Shown here: positions 37,409 to 46,869 of the stretch, one piece after another
Layout of the letters: each line of letters starts with the position of its first letter
Position numbering within the stretch: position 1 is the stretch's first letter
Assembly (NCBI RefSeq): GCF_000763385.1
Contig: NZ_JQFA01000002.1
Location: 2,232,001-2,296,000 of the forward strand
Source of the DNA: Leptolyngbya sp. KIOST-1
GTDB lineage: Bacteria; Cyanobacteriota; Cyanobacteriia; Phormidesmidales; Phormidesmidaceae
DNA: 64,000 bases
Reading direction: 5' to 3'
The notes under the pieces: generated by a model
The model's input: only the letters and a program-made list of their open reading frames with translations
The model's database searches: none
What the model was told of the DNA's origin: nothing
Made by a program: the position numbers and the translations under genes

Positions 37409-38296
37409 CTAACCGATTAGGGTTTTCTCGCGATCGCCGCGCCGCATCGCCCAGGCGGCAAACGCCCCCCCGGTGGCAAACATTATCAGGCTGTAGATGG
37501 CCGCCGGAATGGCCAGGTCTGGCTGGTTGAGCAGGGTGGGGGCGCTGGCGATCGCGATCGCCAGGGTGCCGTTTTGCATGCCCACCTCCACGGTGACCGC
37601 CGTAGCGCTGGACTGGTCTAGCTGAGCGGCCAGGGCCACAGCGTAGCCCAGGGCCATTGCCGCCAGGTTGAGCGTCAGGCCCACCAGGCCCACCTGGGCA
37701 AAAAAGCCGAGGACGACCGCGCGCTGCTGCACCAGCAGGCCTGCAATAATCAGCCCCAGCAGTGCCAGAGACAGCCACTTCACACCGCGCTCCACCCGAG
37801 CGGCAAGCAGGGGACGATAGTGGTGCAGGGCCATGCCCAGGGCCACCGGAATGACTGTGATCACGGCAATTTGAATAACCGTGGCCAGGAACGGCAGCCG
37901 CAGGCCCGCCGCCTCTCCCATAAACGCTCCCATCGCCAGGTTGACCACCAGGGGAATGGTGAAGACCGTGATCAGACTGCTGAGGGCGGTCAGCGTAATC
38001 GAAAGCGCAACGTTGCCCCGGGCCAGGTAGGTGATCAGGTTTGAGGTTGGCCCTCCGGGACAGGCCGCCAAAATCATCACCCCCACCGCCAGCTCTGGGC
38101 TCAGCGGAAACATTGACGCCAGCCCAAAGCCCAACAGAGGCAGCATCACCAGCTGTGCCAGTAGCCCCACGATTACGGCCTTTGGATACACTAGCACCCG
38201 CGTAAAGTCCTCAACCTTCAGCCCCAGCCCCATGCCCAGCATGACCGCAAACAGGGCCAGGGGCAAAAATACCGCCGTCAAAAAGCTCGATTCCAT
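37409..38296 (-). CDS. BASS-family sodium-dependent transporter
   Basis: The ATG at 38296 (MESSFLTAVFLPLALFAVML) is chosen over the frame start at 38338. The 295-residue protein has about nine helices and the family motifs AACPGGPTSNLITYLARGNVA, the unwound crossing segment, and EVGMQNGTLAIAIA, the second crossover. BASS proteins cotransport Na+ with bile acids, bicarbonate or organic acids; the substrate here is unclear (SbtA is a different fold, so this is not the main bicarbonate transporter). Confidence 0.88.
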   Translation of the reverse strand: MESSFLTAVFLPLALFAVMLGMGLGLKVEDFTRVLVYPKAVIVGLLAQLVMLPLLGFGLASMFPLSPELAVGVMILAACPGGPTSNLITYLARGNVALSITLTALSSLITVFTIPLVVNLAMGAFMGEAAGLRLPFLATVIQIAVITVIPVALGMALHHYRPLLAARVERGVKWLSLALLGLIIAGLLVQQRAVVLGFFAQVGLVGLTLNLAAMALGYAVALAAQLDQSSATAVTVEVGMQNGTLAIAIASAPTLLNQPDLAIPAAIYSLIMFATGGAFAAWAMRRGDREKTLIG

Positions 38297-38426
38297 TGCT
38301 GTACCCGCTGGTTTGCTGCAAGTAGTGTATTGGGGCAACTCGCTTTAAATCAATCGGCTCCTAGAGGGCGGTGGCTGGGCTAGTAGTCAGTCAAGTTAAA
38401 TGGGACGGGTTAACGGGGTTGTCGGT

Positions 38427-38484
38427 CTACGGTTCACGGTACACGGCTCGCCTTAAACCGCTTACCGTGAACCGTGAACCCTAA
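38427..38484. repeat. Inverted repeat with GGTTCACGGT units
   Basis: GGTTCACGGTA (about 38430) is mirrored by TACCGTGAACCGTGAACC (about 38464-38481). A tandem GTGAACC doubling makes several alternative hairpins. Located after the ABM gene stop (38520, minus strand), so it may terminate it. Confidence 0.55.
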
Positions 38485-38519
38485 GGCACACCTCCCGTCA
38501 TTATTTTTTTGACTAAGCA

Positions 38520-39239
38520 TTAGGTCAAATAGGTAAACAGGCTGGCCATGAAGCCCAGGGCGGCAACCACCAGCCCCGCCCCGATCAGGTTGGTTTGTAG
38601 AGCCGTCAGTCGGTAGGCTGGATGCAGCCAAAAGCTGAGCAGTTGGCTGATGCGGGGCATCACTACCCAGGTCAAAATTGACGAGGTAATCAAGTTGTTG
38701 ATTACCAGAGAGGTGGCCATGGGCCACGACTGCATAATGCCCAGGGCGCTGAAAACCATGCCCTGGAGCATGATGGTGGGGTAGAGCCCCAGCACCACCG
38801 CCAGCACCTGTTTCCAGGGGGGTGGGCCGAGGCTGTGCTGCTCAGCCCCGCCGGTATGGTTGGAAAACCACCCCTCCAGGCCAGTGGTAAACGACTTGTA
38901 GCGGTAGGCCAAAAAGGCATCCTGCCCCTGCTGGAGAAGCTGAGCGCGATCGCTTGACTTCAGCCAGGCATTCAACTCGGCGGGTGTTCTGAAATGGACA
39001 ATGGAGTACCACTTCACCACCCCGTCGCCGCAGTCTAGAGGGGGGCAGAGATCGTTGCGGGTGTAGCCGTCAAACTGGCTGGCCGCCTTCACCAGTTGGC
39101 CATACCACCGCCGAAAAACCGCTTCCGCCGCCCGCCCCTCGGGCACGATGTACTCCACCACAAAGGTGGAGTAAAAATGGTCAGTTTGGGAATCCTGAGA
39201 GCCGGGAGACTCCGGGGCACTTTCAAAGGAAGAAGCCAT
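38520..39239 (-). CDS. Antibiotic-biosynthesis-monooxygenase (ABM) domain membrane protein
   Basis: The 239-residue protein has an N-terminal ABM ferredoxin-like domain (residues 20-120: YSTFVVEYIVPEGRAAEAVF, WYSIVHFRTPAELNAWL). Then come three hydrophobic helices (about 145-165, 175-195, 215-235) with LTWVVMPRISQLLSFWL. This domain order is the COG3224 type. The soluble part may bind small quinone-like compounds; the enzymatic role in this family is unproven. Confidence 0.85.
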   Translation of the reverse strand: MASSFESAPESPGSQDSQTDHFYSTFVVEYIVPEGRAAEAVFRRWYGQLVKAASQFDGYTRNDLCPPLDCGDGVVKWYSIVHFRTPAELNAWLKSSDRAQLLQQGQDAFLAYRYKSFTTGLEGWFSNHTGGAEQHSLGPPPWKQVLAVVLGLYPTIMLQGMVFSALGIMQSWPMATSLVINNLITSSILTWVVMPRISQLLSFWLHPAYRLTALQTNLIGAGLVVAALGFMASLFTYLT

Positions 39240-39497
39240 GGCAATTTAGTAGTGAGAAAAGCAGGCCCGGACGGCGAAAAATCCCCCCAGCAGCAGCACC
39301 CAAAGAGCAACATCTGCACTGGGTCACACCTCCCTAACGGTACTACCCCAGACCCAAGGTCTCAAGCACCGATTTCGCCCGAACAATTCCTGAACCAAAC
39401 CATCGCTCGCCCCCACCAAATCCTTAAGATTCTGTGGCAAACTGAGCGGAGCTTCTTCAAAGTACGTAACATTAAGTTGAAGATACATTTCATCACC

Positions 39498-39887
39498 TTG
39501 GCACCAGAGACCTTAGACGAGCAGACTGAAGACCTCAGCAGCCTGCTAAAGAAGGCTGCACTGATTGCGGTAGCGCTCGTGGTGGCGGTCGTCCTGAGCG
39601 TCGTTGCCGTCCGCTACTCCCAGGCAGCCGATCCCTATATCCACACGGTGTTGTCGCTGGATGGCAACGGCAACCGGGGGGAGGCCATCTTTAAAATGAA
39701 CTGCGCCGTCTGCCACGGTATTGAGGCGACCGGAGAAGTAGGACCCAAGCTGGTCGGCGTCTCCGACCACAAAACCAAGGTGGCCCTGATCCGGCAGGTG
39801 ATCAGTGGTCAGACCCCGCCCATGCCCCAGTTTCAGCCGGAGCCGCAGGATATGGCCGATCTGCTGAATTACCTGGAACGCCTTTAA
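39498..39887 (+). CDS. cytM: Cytochrome cM
   Basis: No ATG is available in frame near the N-terminus; TTG at 39498 is chosen (alternative TTG 39477), giving about 129 residues. A membrane-anchor helix (KKAALIAVALVVAVVLSVVAV) is followed by a small c-type domain with the haem motif CAVCHG, VGPKLVGVSDHKTK, and a Met-ligand region TPPMPQFQPEPQDMADLL. This matches cyanobacterial CytM, a low-abundance regulator of photosynthetic versus respiratory electron flow. Starts are uncertain; the family assignment is strong. Confidence 0.88.
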   Translation: MAPETLDEQTEDLSSLLKKAALIAVALVVAVVLSVVAVRYSQAADPYIHTVLSLDGNGNRGEAIFKMNCAVCHGIEATGEVGPKLVGVSDHKTKVALIRQVISGQTPPMPQFQPEPQDMADLLNYLERL

Positions 39888-40217
39888 GAATCGAGCTGAG
39901 CACGCTTTGCAACCCTGGACTGGGACTAGGGGCCTGGGCATTGGTCCTAAAGCCGTTCATAGCAATCAATTACAGTCCCTGGCGATCGCCCCCTGACCTG
40001 ACCTTAAACCCACCGATTGTTACAAAGTTTATGAGATTTGCAGGTCTCCTAAGGCCTTTCGCTGGCGATCGCCTCTCACAAACGCGAGGCTTCAGCCCCA
40101 CGACCCCAATTTCTCAGTTTCCCTGAATTGACCGCACGGCCAGGGGTTTAGCCCTAGTTGCACCCAGGATAGCCAGCGTCAGCAGGCGAGAATTATTAAC
40201 CCCTGCGGGAATTTTTG
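39888..40217. other. Intergenic DNA before the psbA promoter
   Basis: No gene, tRNA or clear repeat is seen. It becomes AT-richer towards the promoter. Confidence 0.5.
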
Positions 40218-40246
40218 TTTACAAAACTCCATAACTACGGTATAGT
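40218..40246 (+). promoter_or_regulatory. psbA-type sigma70 promoter
   Basis: TTTACA at 40218-40223 and TATAGT at 40241-40246 are separated by exactly 17 bases. The start codon lies 75 bases further, giving a leader with AAGGA about 12 bases before the ATG. Spacing and strength fit a highly expressed photosystem II gene. Confidence 0.8.
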
Positions 40247-40321
40247 GTACTCACATGGGTCACAAATCTACACGGTTTGCCCCATGGCCTTGAAACTATA
40301 AATACCAAGGACTAATACATC

Positions 40322-40419
40322 ATGACCACGACTCTACAGCGGCGCGAAAGCGCCTCCCTGTGGGAGCAGTTTTGCCAGTGGGTCACCAGCACCGAGAACC
40401 GCCTGTACGTGGGCTGGTT
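40322..40419 (+). pseudogene. psbA: psbA (D1) first 32 codons
   Basis: The translation [20 protein letters not shown] and the following codons to VGW are the D1 N-terminus. After GGCTGGTT at 40419 the sequence leaves psbA abruptly, where FGVLMIP would be expected. It is the 5' end of a locus whose 3' end reappears at 41472-41584; the middle ~870 bp of psbA is missing. Confidence 0.93.
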
Positions 40420-40838
40420 GCCAGGCGGCCAACACCGCTGGATTTTTCCGCAGTTGAGCCCAGAGTTCCTGCAGGTGGCTGTGGAAAATGCTGGCCGGGG
40501 TGGTGGCGCTGTTCAGCAGGTCGGGGGCAGCTTGTTCCCCCTGGGCCAGGCTGTAGAAGCTCAGATTGGCCAGGTAGGGGTGGCCCGCGATCAGCCGGTA
40601 GAGGGCCTCCAGGGTGAAGCGCTGGCGGGGGGCGTCGATGGTGGGCAGCCCGTAGCGGCGACCCAGCTCTAGAAACTGGGCCAGGGTAAAGGGCGGCAGC
40701 CGGACGGAGTGGCCCACGTTGAAGGGGGAAACGTCGAGATTTAGGGCGACGTAGCTGTCGGTGTCGTAGACCAGCACCAGCCGCAGCCGCTGCCAGGGGC
40801 TGCTGTCTTTGGAGCGCTCGTGCCAGAAGCGCAGCAGG
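40420..40838 (-). pseudogene. AAA-like (AAA_35-type) protein fragment inside psbA
   Basis: Read on the minus strand, FWHERSKDSS, RLRLVLVYDTDSYVALNLDV, SPFNVGHSVRLPPF and [15 protein letters not shown] match the AAA-like domain proteins of cyanobacteria. It has no start or stop of its own and ends at the psbA and HPPD pieces. Confidence 0.75.
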
Positions 40839-41386
40839 TCGACACCCCCCACTCCGGGCTGCGCAGCCAGGTGCTGGCCCACCCCCAGGGCAAGGCCCAG
40901 CTGCCCATCAACGAGCCCGCCACCGCCAACTCCCAGGTACAGGAGTTTTTGGACCACAACCGGGGGGGCGGGGTGCAGCATGTGGCCCTGCACACCACCG
41001 ACATTGTGCAGACGGTGGGGCAGCTGCGGGCCGGGGGCGTGCGGTTTCTGGCGGTGCCCCCCAGCTACTACGAAACGCTGCGGCGGCGACCGGGGTATTC
41101 GACCCAGGACGACATGGAGGGGGACTGGCTGCGTCAGCGCGAGGCGGCGATCGCCCAGCTGGAAATTCTGGTTGACTGGGAACCGCATCGGCCCCAGGCG
41201 CGGCTGCTGCAAACCTTTACTCAGCCGCTGCTGAACATTCCAACGGTGTTCTTCGAGCTGATCCAGCGGCAGGTGGTGCAGGTGCAGGAGGAAGCCGTGC
41301 AGGCCCAGGGGTTTGGCGAACGCAACTTTCAGGCCCTGTTTGAGGCGATCGAGCGCGAACAACTAAAACGGGGCAGCCTGGTCTAG
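40839..41386 (+). pseudogene. 4-hydroxyphenylpyruvate dioxygenase C-terminal fragment inside psbA
   Basis: The frame SGLRSQVLAHPQGKAQLPIN, GVQHVALHTTDIV with an iron-ligand His, and FFELIQ with GFGERNFQALFEAIEREQ is the last ~180 residues of an HPPD, with its own TAG at 41384-41386 and ~85 bp of downstream DNA. The N-terminal half of the enzyme is absent. HPPD feeds tocopherol/plastoquinone synthesis, but this piece cannot function alone. Confidence 0.85.
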
Positions 41387-41455
41387 CCGCGAAGGGCCAG
41401 GGCGGGTGGTCAAGTCTGGCTAAAAACCGTTTACTGTCAGCGCTGCCATGTCTGA

Positions 41456-41584
<129 letters not shown>

Positions 41585-41607
41585 TCTCTGCTAGTCCATT
41601 GATTGAG

Positions 41608-41638
41608 AAAAAGCGCTCCCGACCGGGGGCGCTTTTTT
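41608..41638 (+). terminator. Intrinsic terminator after psbA
   Basis: AAAAGCGC...GCGCTTTT with an inner CCC/GGG, then a T-run. It lies 23 bases after the psbA stop. Confidence 0.8.
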
Positions 41639-41741
41639 GGGATTCGGGATGATCTGCGATCGCTACATCAAGTCCTGCCTAAAAGCGGTGGCACTTGAAG
41701 CTACCATTGCCCGCCAAAAGGCTGTTATAGCCATCGACAGA

Positions 41742-41851
41742 ACCGTTAGGACATGACCAATGCCCCTAAATCGATGGCTATACGCCATTGCGCCGCCCCA
41801 GTTTTTGCCTTTGGAAGAGGCCAATGCCCTAAGCGCAATGGCCATCGCTAT
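41742..41851. repeat. Dispersed 110-bp repeat, copy 2
   Basis: The same element as 21780-21889, with shared ends and length but a diverged middle. It sits between psbA and the VOC gene. Confidence 0.55.
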
Positions 41852-41887
41852 AAAAGCTGGTGCGTCTCCATGTTGGTAACAGGTTTC

Positions 41888-42373
41888 CTAACCCCGACAG
41901 GCCGTCTCGATCGCAGCAATGTCGATCTTTCGCATCTGCATCATGGCATCGAAGGCGCGCTTGGCTAAGGCGGGATCGGGGTTGGCGATCGCGTCGGTTA
42001 GGACTGTGGGCGTAATTTGCCAGGACAGTCCCCATTTGTCTTTGCACCAGCCGCAGGCGCTCTCTTGGCCGCCGTTGTCTACGATCGCGTTCCAGTAGCG
42101 ATCGGTTTCGGCTTGGTCAGCGGTTGCGACCTGAAACGAGAAGGCTTCGCTGTGTTTGAAGGTAGGCCCGCCGTTGAGCCCAAGGCACGGGATGCCCAGC
42201 ACGGTAAACTGGACGGTCAATACATCTCCTTGCTGGCCGGAGGGATAGTCTCCCGGGGCACGATGTACCGCATCAACGGAGGAGTCAGGAAAGGTTTGGG
42301 CGTAAAACTGCGCCGCCTCCTCGGCGTCACCATCGTACCAAAGGCAAATAGTGGTCTTGGCTGGCTTCACCAT
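41888..42373 (-). CDS. VOC-superfamily (PhnB/glyoxalase-like) protein
   Basis: The 161-residue protein is a PhnB-type vicinal-oxygen-chelate protein: TTICLWYDGDAEEAAQFYAQ opening the first beta-alpha-beta unit, LNGGPTFKHSEAFSFQV, and CGWCKDKWGLSWQITPTVL in the second. This family is often mis-annotated as 3-demethylubiquinone methyltransferase; substrates are unknown. It is likely a cytosolic dimer. Length is normal. Confidence 0.88.
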   Translation of the reverse strand: MVKPAKTTICLWYDGDAEEAAQFYAQTFPDSSVDAVHRAPGDYPSGQQGDVLTVQFTVLGIPCLGLNGGPTFKHSEAFSFQVATADQAETDRYWNAIVDNGGQESACGWCKDKWGLSWQITPTVLTDAIANPDPALAKRAFDAMMQMRKIDIAAIETACRG

Positions 42374-43290
42374 GTGATGTCTCCCAGGAGATGGGGCAGG
42401 CGCTGTCTCACCCTGCTGAGTGGTTTAATTGTACCTGTAATGCGGTGAGTAGATCATGGGTACTTATATTTGCGGGGCGATCGCAGACCTGCCTTGAATT
42501 GGGTTGGCGCAGGAAACCGCTCACAGGTGCTGGAGTTTACCTGGTTGACTGGCACAACGTCGAGAATCCAATACCCTACAGGTGGAATGGGGCGGTAGCA
42601 GACACCAACAGGGCTCAGGTTCTGCCCTAGGGATGGGTCCCACTTGTTTCAAGCAACCTACCCTAAGAGATGGAGGTATTAAGGGTTTCGCTGGCGCAAC
42701 CAAGCTTACTTATATGACTGTTGAGGGTGGACAAGGCTCACCTATGATGCAAAGAGTTGCAGTCTCAAAAGCGACGCGAGCGGGGCTTTGGATGGGAGGC
42801 AAAAGTTTAGTTGCTCAAATCCAATTACCCGACTGTAACGCTGCCTGAGGGCGTAATGCTGCTTGAGGGCTTAGAAGAACGATAGGGCGGCAAGGGTAGG
42901 GGGCTGGAAGAGTCGCAAGGGGGCTGAGATTGTATCAATTGGGTATGCCGCCCGAGGCCAACTGTACTAGGCTTTATTTTTCTTAATATCCCATCCCTGA
43001 GAGAGGGGCTGCAATGGCTTTTAGAAGGCCAAAAGTGATGCAATCTGTAACTAAAGTTGTCTTGACGCTTCTTAAAAGTTACGCGAAACTACATCTAATA
43101 GATGCGACCGCTCACCGAATCAATGCAGCACATTGACTTTCGTAATGAAAGGTAGCAGACTACGGACCCTTCGCTCAATTAGGATCAGGTTAATTAACTT
43201 GGCTTTTGCCAGCCTGAGCTTATGGGTGCTGGGACTCCTGTAGCCGCCACGCCTGAAGCCAGCATCAATGGTGTTGAGACCCACACTCCT
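42374..43290. other. 917-bp region without a supported gene
   Basis: Short frames at 42391-42630 and 42582-42848 have atypical composition and no recognisable family. A short tail reading LPEGVMLLEGLEER with a stop, ending near 42886, could be the remnant of a lost gene. Base composition is lower in GC than the flanks. The last 150 bp would hold the promoter of the DUF2997 gene. No tRNA or hairpin-terminator is evident. Confidence 0.45.
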
Positions 43291-43506
43291 ATGGAAACGC
43301 TAGAGTTCATTATTTACCCCGATGGGCGAGTTAAGGAAACGGTGACCGGCATTGTGGGTGCTTCCTGCGCCGAGGTTACGGCGGCGATTGAATCTCAGCT
43401 GGGTGTTGTTCTGACCCAGCAAACCACCTCTGAGTACTTCGCCCAACAGAATGAACAATCGGCCGCCGAGACTGTTTCGGCCAAGACAGCCTACAGCCAA
43501 TGGTAG
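43291..43506 (+). CDS. DUF2997 protein
   Basis: The 71-residue product starts METLEFIIYPDGRVKETVTG, the opening of DUF2997. The frame from 43222 adds an unconserved 23-residue stretch and is not used. This family is found next to Ycf35 and a ferredoxin in cyanobacteria and plastids, as here. Function is unknown; the clustering suggests a role in assembly or electron transfer to the ferredoxin. Confidence 0.85.
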   Translation: METLEFIIYPDGRVKETVTGIVGASCAEVTAAIESQLGVVLTQQTTSEYFAQQNEQSAAETVSAKTAYSQW

Positions 43507-43550
43507 ATTTTCAATTTCAATTTCTATAGTCCTCATACCACGCGCAGAAA

Positions 43551-43943
43551 ATGTCACACTTTAGCCAAATCAAAACTAAAATCCGCAACCTGGACTCTCT
43601 AAAGCTGGCTCTAGATGATCTGGGAGCCGATTGGAAGGCTGGCCCCTGCGAGGTGCGGGGCTACCAGGGCCAGACTCAGTCCGCTGATGTGGTGATTGCT
43701 CAGTCAAACGGCTATGACATCGGTTTTCGCCGCAACCCCGAAACCAGTGACTATGAGCTAGTGGCTGACCTCCAGTATTGGCAGCAGCCGTTGACGGTGG
43801 AGGGCTTTTTGCGCCAGGTGACCCAGCGCTACGCCTACAACACCGTGCTGTCCGAGACCTCCCGTCAGGGCTTCCAGGTATCGGAGGAGCAGGTGCGTGA
43901 GGATGGTTCTGTGCGGCTGGTGGTTCAGCGCTGGAACGGCTAA
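43551..43943 (+). CDS. ycf35: Ycf35 / DUF1257 protein
   Basis: The 130-residue product begins MSHFSQIKTKIRNLDSLKLA, the DUF1257 signature, and contains DIGFRRNPETSDYELVADLQ. It is conserved in cyanobacteria and red-lineage plastids with unknown function. The DUF2997 gene is 44 bp upstream and the ferredoxin follows 95 bp downstream, in one apparent operon. Confidence 0.93.
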   Translation: MSHFSQIKTKIRNLDSLKLALDDLGADWKAGPCEVRGYQGQTQSADVVIAQSNGYDIGFRRNPETSDYELVADLQYWQQPLTVEGFLRQVTQRYAYNTVLSETSRQGFQVSEEQVREDGSVRLVVQRWNG

Positions 43944-44038
43944 AGCGCTGACCGTTTGGCTTGGAGAGGGGCTGCTTGGCCCCTTTCTTCGTTTTTGCCC
44001 GTGGTACGGGCGTCTTGAAGCACCCATGGCATAGCACA

Positions 44039-44482
44039 ATGACACATTTTGACGGGCAGCCCAATGCAACCGGCTTTGAGCCAGAGCTGGGCGGAACTTT
44101 GCGTCAGGCCAGCGATCGCACCGGACTGGAGCCAGAACTGGGTGGCCAGCTGCGCCAGAAGGGCGTCTATGTAGATGAAATCACCTGCATAGGCTGCAAG
44201 CACTGCGCCCACGTGGCCCGCAATACCTTTTACATTGAGCCTGACTACGGTAGGTCCCGGGTCTACCGTCAGGATGGCGATTCTGAGGACATCATCCAGG
44301 AGGCGATTGACACCTGCCCGGTCGACTGCATTCACTGGGTGGACTACACCGAGCTGAAGCAGCTAGAGCGCGATCGCAAGCATCAGGTTATTCCGGTGGC
44401 TGGCTTCCCTGTAGACAAGGCTATGGCGGTGTCCCATATGCGTAAGGCCAGACGCAAGAACGAGCGATCGCAGTCGTCCTAG
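44039..44482 (+). CDS. 4Fe-4S ferredoxin of the Ycf35 cluster
   Basis: The ATG at 44039 (MTHFDGQPNATGFEPELGG) is preferred. Upstream is the shared leader; the frame to 43961 runs through Ycf35's stop region. The 147-residue protein has the cluster motif CIGCKHCAHVARN and the paired CPVDCIHW, which can hold one 4Fe-4S cluster, like the small ferredoxins near chlorophyll/electron-transfer genes. The N-terminal duplicate GLEPELGG is odd and unexplained. A basic C-terminal tail follows. Confidence 0.9.
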   Translation: MTHFDGQPNATGFEPELGGTLRQASDRTGLEPELGGQLRQKGVYVDEITCIGCKHCAHVARNTFYIEPDYGRSRVYRQDGDSEDIIQEAIDTCPVDCIHWVDYTELKQLERDRKHQVIPVAGFPVDKAMAVSHMRKARRKNERSQSS

Positions 44483-44668
44483 AAGGCCAGGACCCATCAT
44501 CAATTCTGGCCAAAACATTTGGTCAAAACCTTCTGACCATTAGCGTTGCCACGCCTGAGCTCACCAATCGGCTAGTACCCTGAGGCACAAGTCAGCCCAC
44601 CATTCTTGGCACCTGACACCCGAAACCTGCCACCCCCACAACGGTGGCCATATTTCTGCCAGGCAATA

Positions 44669-46006
44669 CTAGCGTCCTGGGGGCACGACTACCACTTCAC
44701 CCGTCGGCAAAAACTGCACTTCTACCGTTGTGGGGGCACGGCGGGCAACCCCGGCGATAAGATCACCTGGTTGGGGTAGCGTGGGGTTGCCCTGGTAGGC
44801 CGAAGAGAAGCTGTTCAGGGGTTCTAGTGCCTCGATGGTGCCGTCTGCCGCCAGAGTGAGGCGGTAGCGCAGGGGGGCCGCCAGATTGGCGGGCGGTCGC
44901 CACTGCTGCTGAAGGGCCGCGGTTAGCGCCGTGATCCAGTCTAGGGCGGTGTCGGGGGCTGTGGCCGCGGCAATCCCCGGCTCGGCGTCGAAGGTTTCTG
45001 GGCCGCCGGGAGGCGCCTCCCGTGCTGGGCTGGCCAGCATTGGGGCTGACTCGGCGGCGGTGTCTGTGTCTGGGCCAGCCGCAGAAGGTTGAGGCTGGGG
45101 TGCCCCGGCTCTGGCCGTCCGGGGTGGGGCGGGTGCAGCCGGAAGGGTGGACGACTGGCCGCCAGCGGGTGCTGGGGTGGCGGAAGGCTGGGGCGAAACC
45201 TGGGGAGGCGTGGCATCAGCGGGGCTCTCCAGCGGAGCCGCCACCGTGGGGGCCGTCGTAACGGGGGCCGGCAGCGCTTCGCCCGTCGTCGGAGCCGATT
45301 CGGCGGTATCGGCCATAGGGGTGTCCGGGGCGGGACTTGCCTCCTCCAGGGACAGCTCAGGGGCGCTGGGCAGTTGATCTACCGATTCGCGCGAGATTTG
45401 CGATTCGCTGGGCGACAGCACCACTGGGCCGGGGGCCGTAGTCAAAAACTGGTTGCCCAGCAGGGCCGCAATTCCCACCGCCGCCACAGAGCCGATCCAG
45501 AGCGGCAGCCTGGGCCGCCTGCGGCGGGCCACAGTGGGAACGTCAGGCATAAGTTGCAGATTGCCCTCGGCCTGCTCCAGGGCATCGGCTAGGTCGGCCA
45601 GCTGTAGGGTTGAGAGTTCTACCGTTTGGGGCGGCTCTGGGGGTGAGGCCAGCGTGAGTCGGTGTCGAGTCAGGCCCACCGATTGCAGTGCGTTGCTGCC
45701 CTGAGATACAGCCCCTCCGCTAGTCAGGGCATCAGCATTGAGATAGCGCTGCACGTAGGTCTGCACCAGCTCCGTCAGAGCCGAAAACTGCGGCTCCCGG
45801 CCGCTGACCTCGAAGATGATGGCCTGGTTAGTCGTGGCCTCAGGCGCAATGGTGGCGTCTTCACCATACATTTGCAGAGCAAAGCGCGATCGCCCCAGCA
45901 CCGGGCGACCCGTGACCTGGCTCAGGGGCGAAAGCTCGCCCACCAGCCGTAGGGTGCAGCTGCCCGTGGCGTATTCGTAGGAGGTGACGGTGGCGATTGG
46001 GGCCAT
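44669..46006 (-). CDS. DUF4335 protein with long disordered linker
   Basis: The 445-residue protein has a conserved N-terminal domain (TVTSYEYATGSCTLRLVGEL to DALEQAEGNL, residues 7-145) and an Arg-rich preface to one membrane helix (LPLWIGSVAAVGIAALLG, about 165-185). Then comes ~170 residues of Pro/Ala/Ser/Glu-rich linker and a C-terminal domain (LRYRLTLAADGTIEALEPLN). The DUF3038 gene directly upstream is its usual partner. The linker is the most compositionally extreme stretch here. Function is unknown. Confidence 0.85.
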   Translation of the reverse strand: MAPIATVTSYEYATGSCTLRLVGELSPLSQVTGRPVLGRSRFALQMYGEDATIAPEATTNQAIIFEVSGREPQFSALTELVQTYVQRYLNADALTSGGAVSQGSNALQSVGLTRHRLTLASPPEPPQTVELSTLQLADLADALEQAEGNLQLMPDVPTVARRRRPRLPLWIGSVAAVGIAALLGNQFLTTAPGPVVLSPSESQISRESVDQLPSAPELSLEEASPAPDTPMADTAESAPTTGEALPAPVTTAPTVAAPLESPADATPPQVSPQPSATPAPAGGQSSTLPAAPAPPRTARAGAPQPQPSAAGPDTDTAAESAPMLASPAREAPPGGPETFDAEPGIAAATAPDTALDWITALTAALQQQWRPPANLAAPLRYRLTLAADGTIEALEPLNSFSSAYQGNPTLPQPGDLIAGVARRAPTTVEVQFLPTGEVVVVPPGR

Positions 46007-46111
46007 GGACTTCAGGCGGGTGAGGGTATCCGTTCACAAGGCAAAGAGCAGGGGTTAAACGTTGCTGGGTTGGTGGTTGGAGAATGTCCTCGTAGACTGG
46101 TGCTCTCAAAT

Positions 46112-46128
46112 GGTGGGCGGTGCCCACC
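46112..46128. repeat. GGTGGGCGGTGCCCACC hairpin, copy 1
   Basis: A 7-bp palindromic hairpin, with an identical copy at 49469-49485. Typical small cyanobacterial interspersed repeat. Confidence 0.6.
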
Positions 46129-46176
46129 TACAGCGGCTCAAATTTTAAATCGCCAGGCCAAAAGCCAAAATTTTCG

Positions 46177-46743
46177 TCAAGTCCCCGCTCGCTCTAGCAG
46201 TGCCACCCAGAGTTTGCGGCTGCCGCCGGAGCCACTGTAGAACAGCAAATCCACCAGCAGCTTTAGGCCCAGGTTGTTGATCTCGTCGGTGGTGGCGGTC
46301 TGGTCGCCCTCCATGCGGTCCTGGTAGGCATTGCTGAAGGCGTCGAGGTAGTCGCCGAGCTGGGCGGTGCGGTGGGGGGGCAGCCCCTGGGCGAGGGCCT
46401 TTTCTAACCGCGCCACGGCCTGGCGAATGGTGTCGCGGTGGGCGATCGCCAGATGGCAACTGACCAGCACCAGGGCGCGGGCTTCGTCGACGTCGAGCTT
46501 TTTGCGGCCCTGGCCCTTGCGCAGGGGGCTGGCCTGCCGCAAGCGCCACAGGTTGACGCGATCGCTCAGCAAGTCCGATACCCCCAGGGTTTCAGCCGCC
46601 GCCAGCATGGCATCGGACCCCAGGCCCGTAAGGGCTTCTAGCGCCAGCAGCACCAGGTCGAGCTGGGCTTTGATGCTGTGCAACTGGCGCGGAGTCGGCG
46701 CGGGATAGGCCGAATTGTGCTCGCTGAGGGAAGACGGTTCCAC
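46177..46743 (-). CDS. DUF3038 protein
   Basis: The 188-residue, mostly helical protein has the DUF3038 segments QLDLVLLALEALTGLGSDAM and RVNLWRLRQASPL, ending KLWVALLERAGT. It occurs with DUF4335 throughout cyanobacteria, as here (170 bp downstream on the same strand). It lacks a signal peptide or membrane helix. Role unknown. Confidence 0.85.
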   Translation of the reverse strand: MEPSSLSEHNSAYPAPTPRQLHSIKAQLDLVLLALEALTGLGSDAMLAAAETLGVSDLLSDRVNLWRLRQASPLRKGQGRKKLDVDEARALVLVSCHLAIAHRDTIRQAVARLEKALAQGLPPHRTAQLGDYLDAFSNAYQDRMEGDQTATTDEINNLGLKLLVDLLFYSGSGGSRKLWVALLERAGT

Positions 46744-46869
46744 CGGGCTGCCCTGTTACTAACCTAAGGGATTGGGCTAATTGTGGCACGGGGGTTGCAG
46801 TTCTTGAAACGGGTTTACCGATACGCTGCGATCGCTAAACTAGAAGAAACCCAGTGAGGCAGAAACCCG

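Noticed and set aside
40334..41362. 342-residue minus-strand gene over the psbA locus
   Set aside because: It crosses the AAA/HPPD and psbA junctions, so it is an accidental frame over a mosaic.
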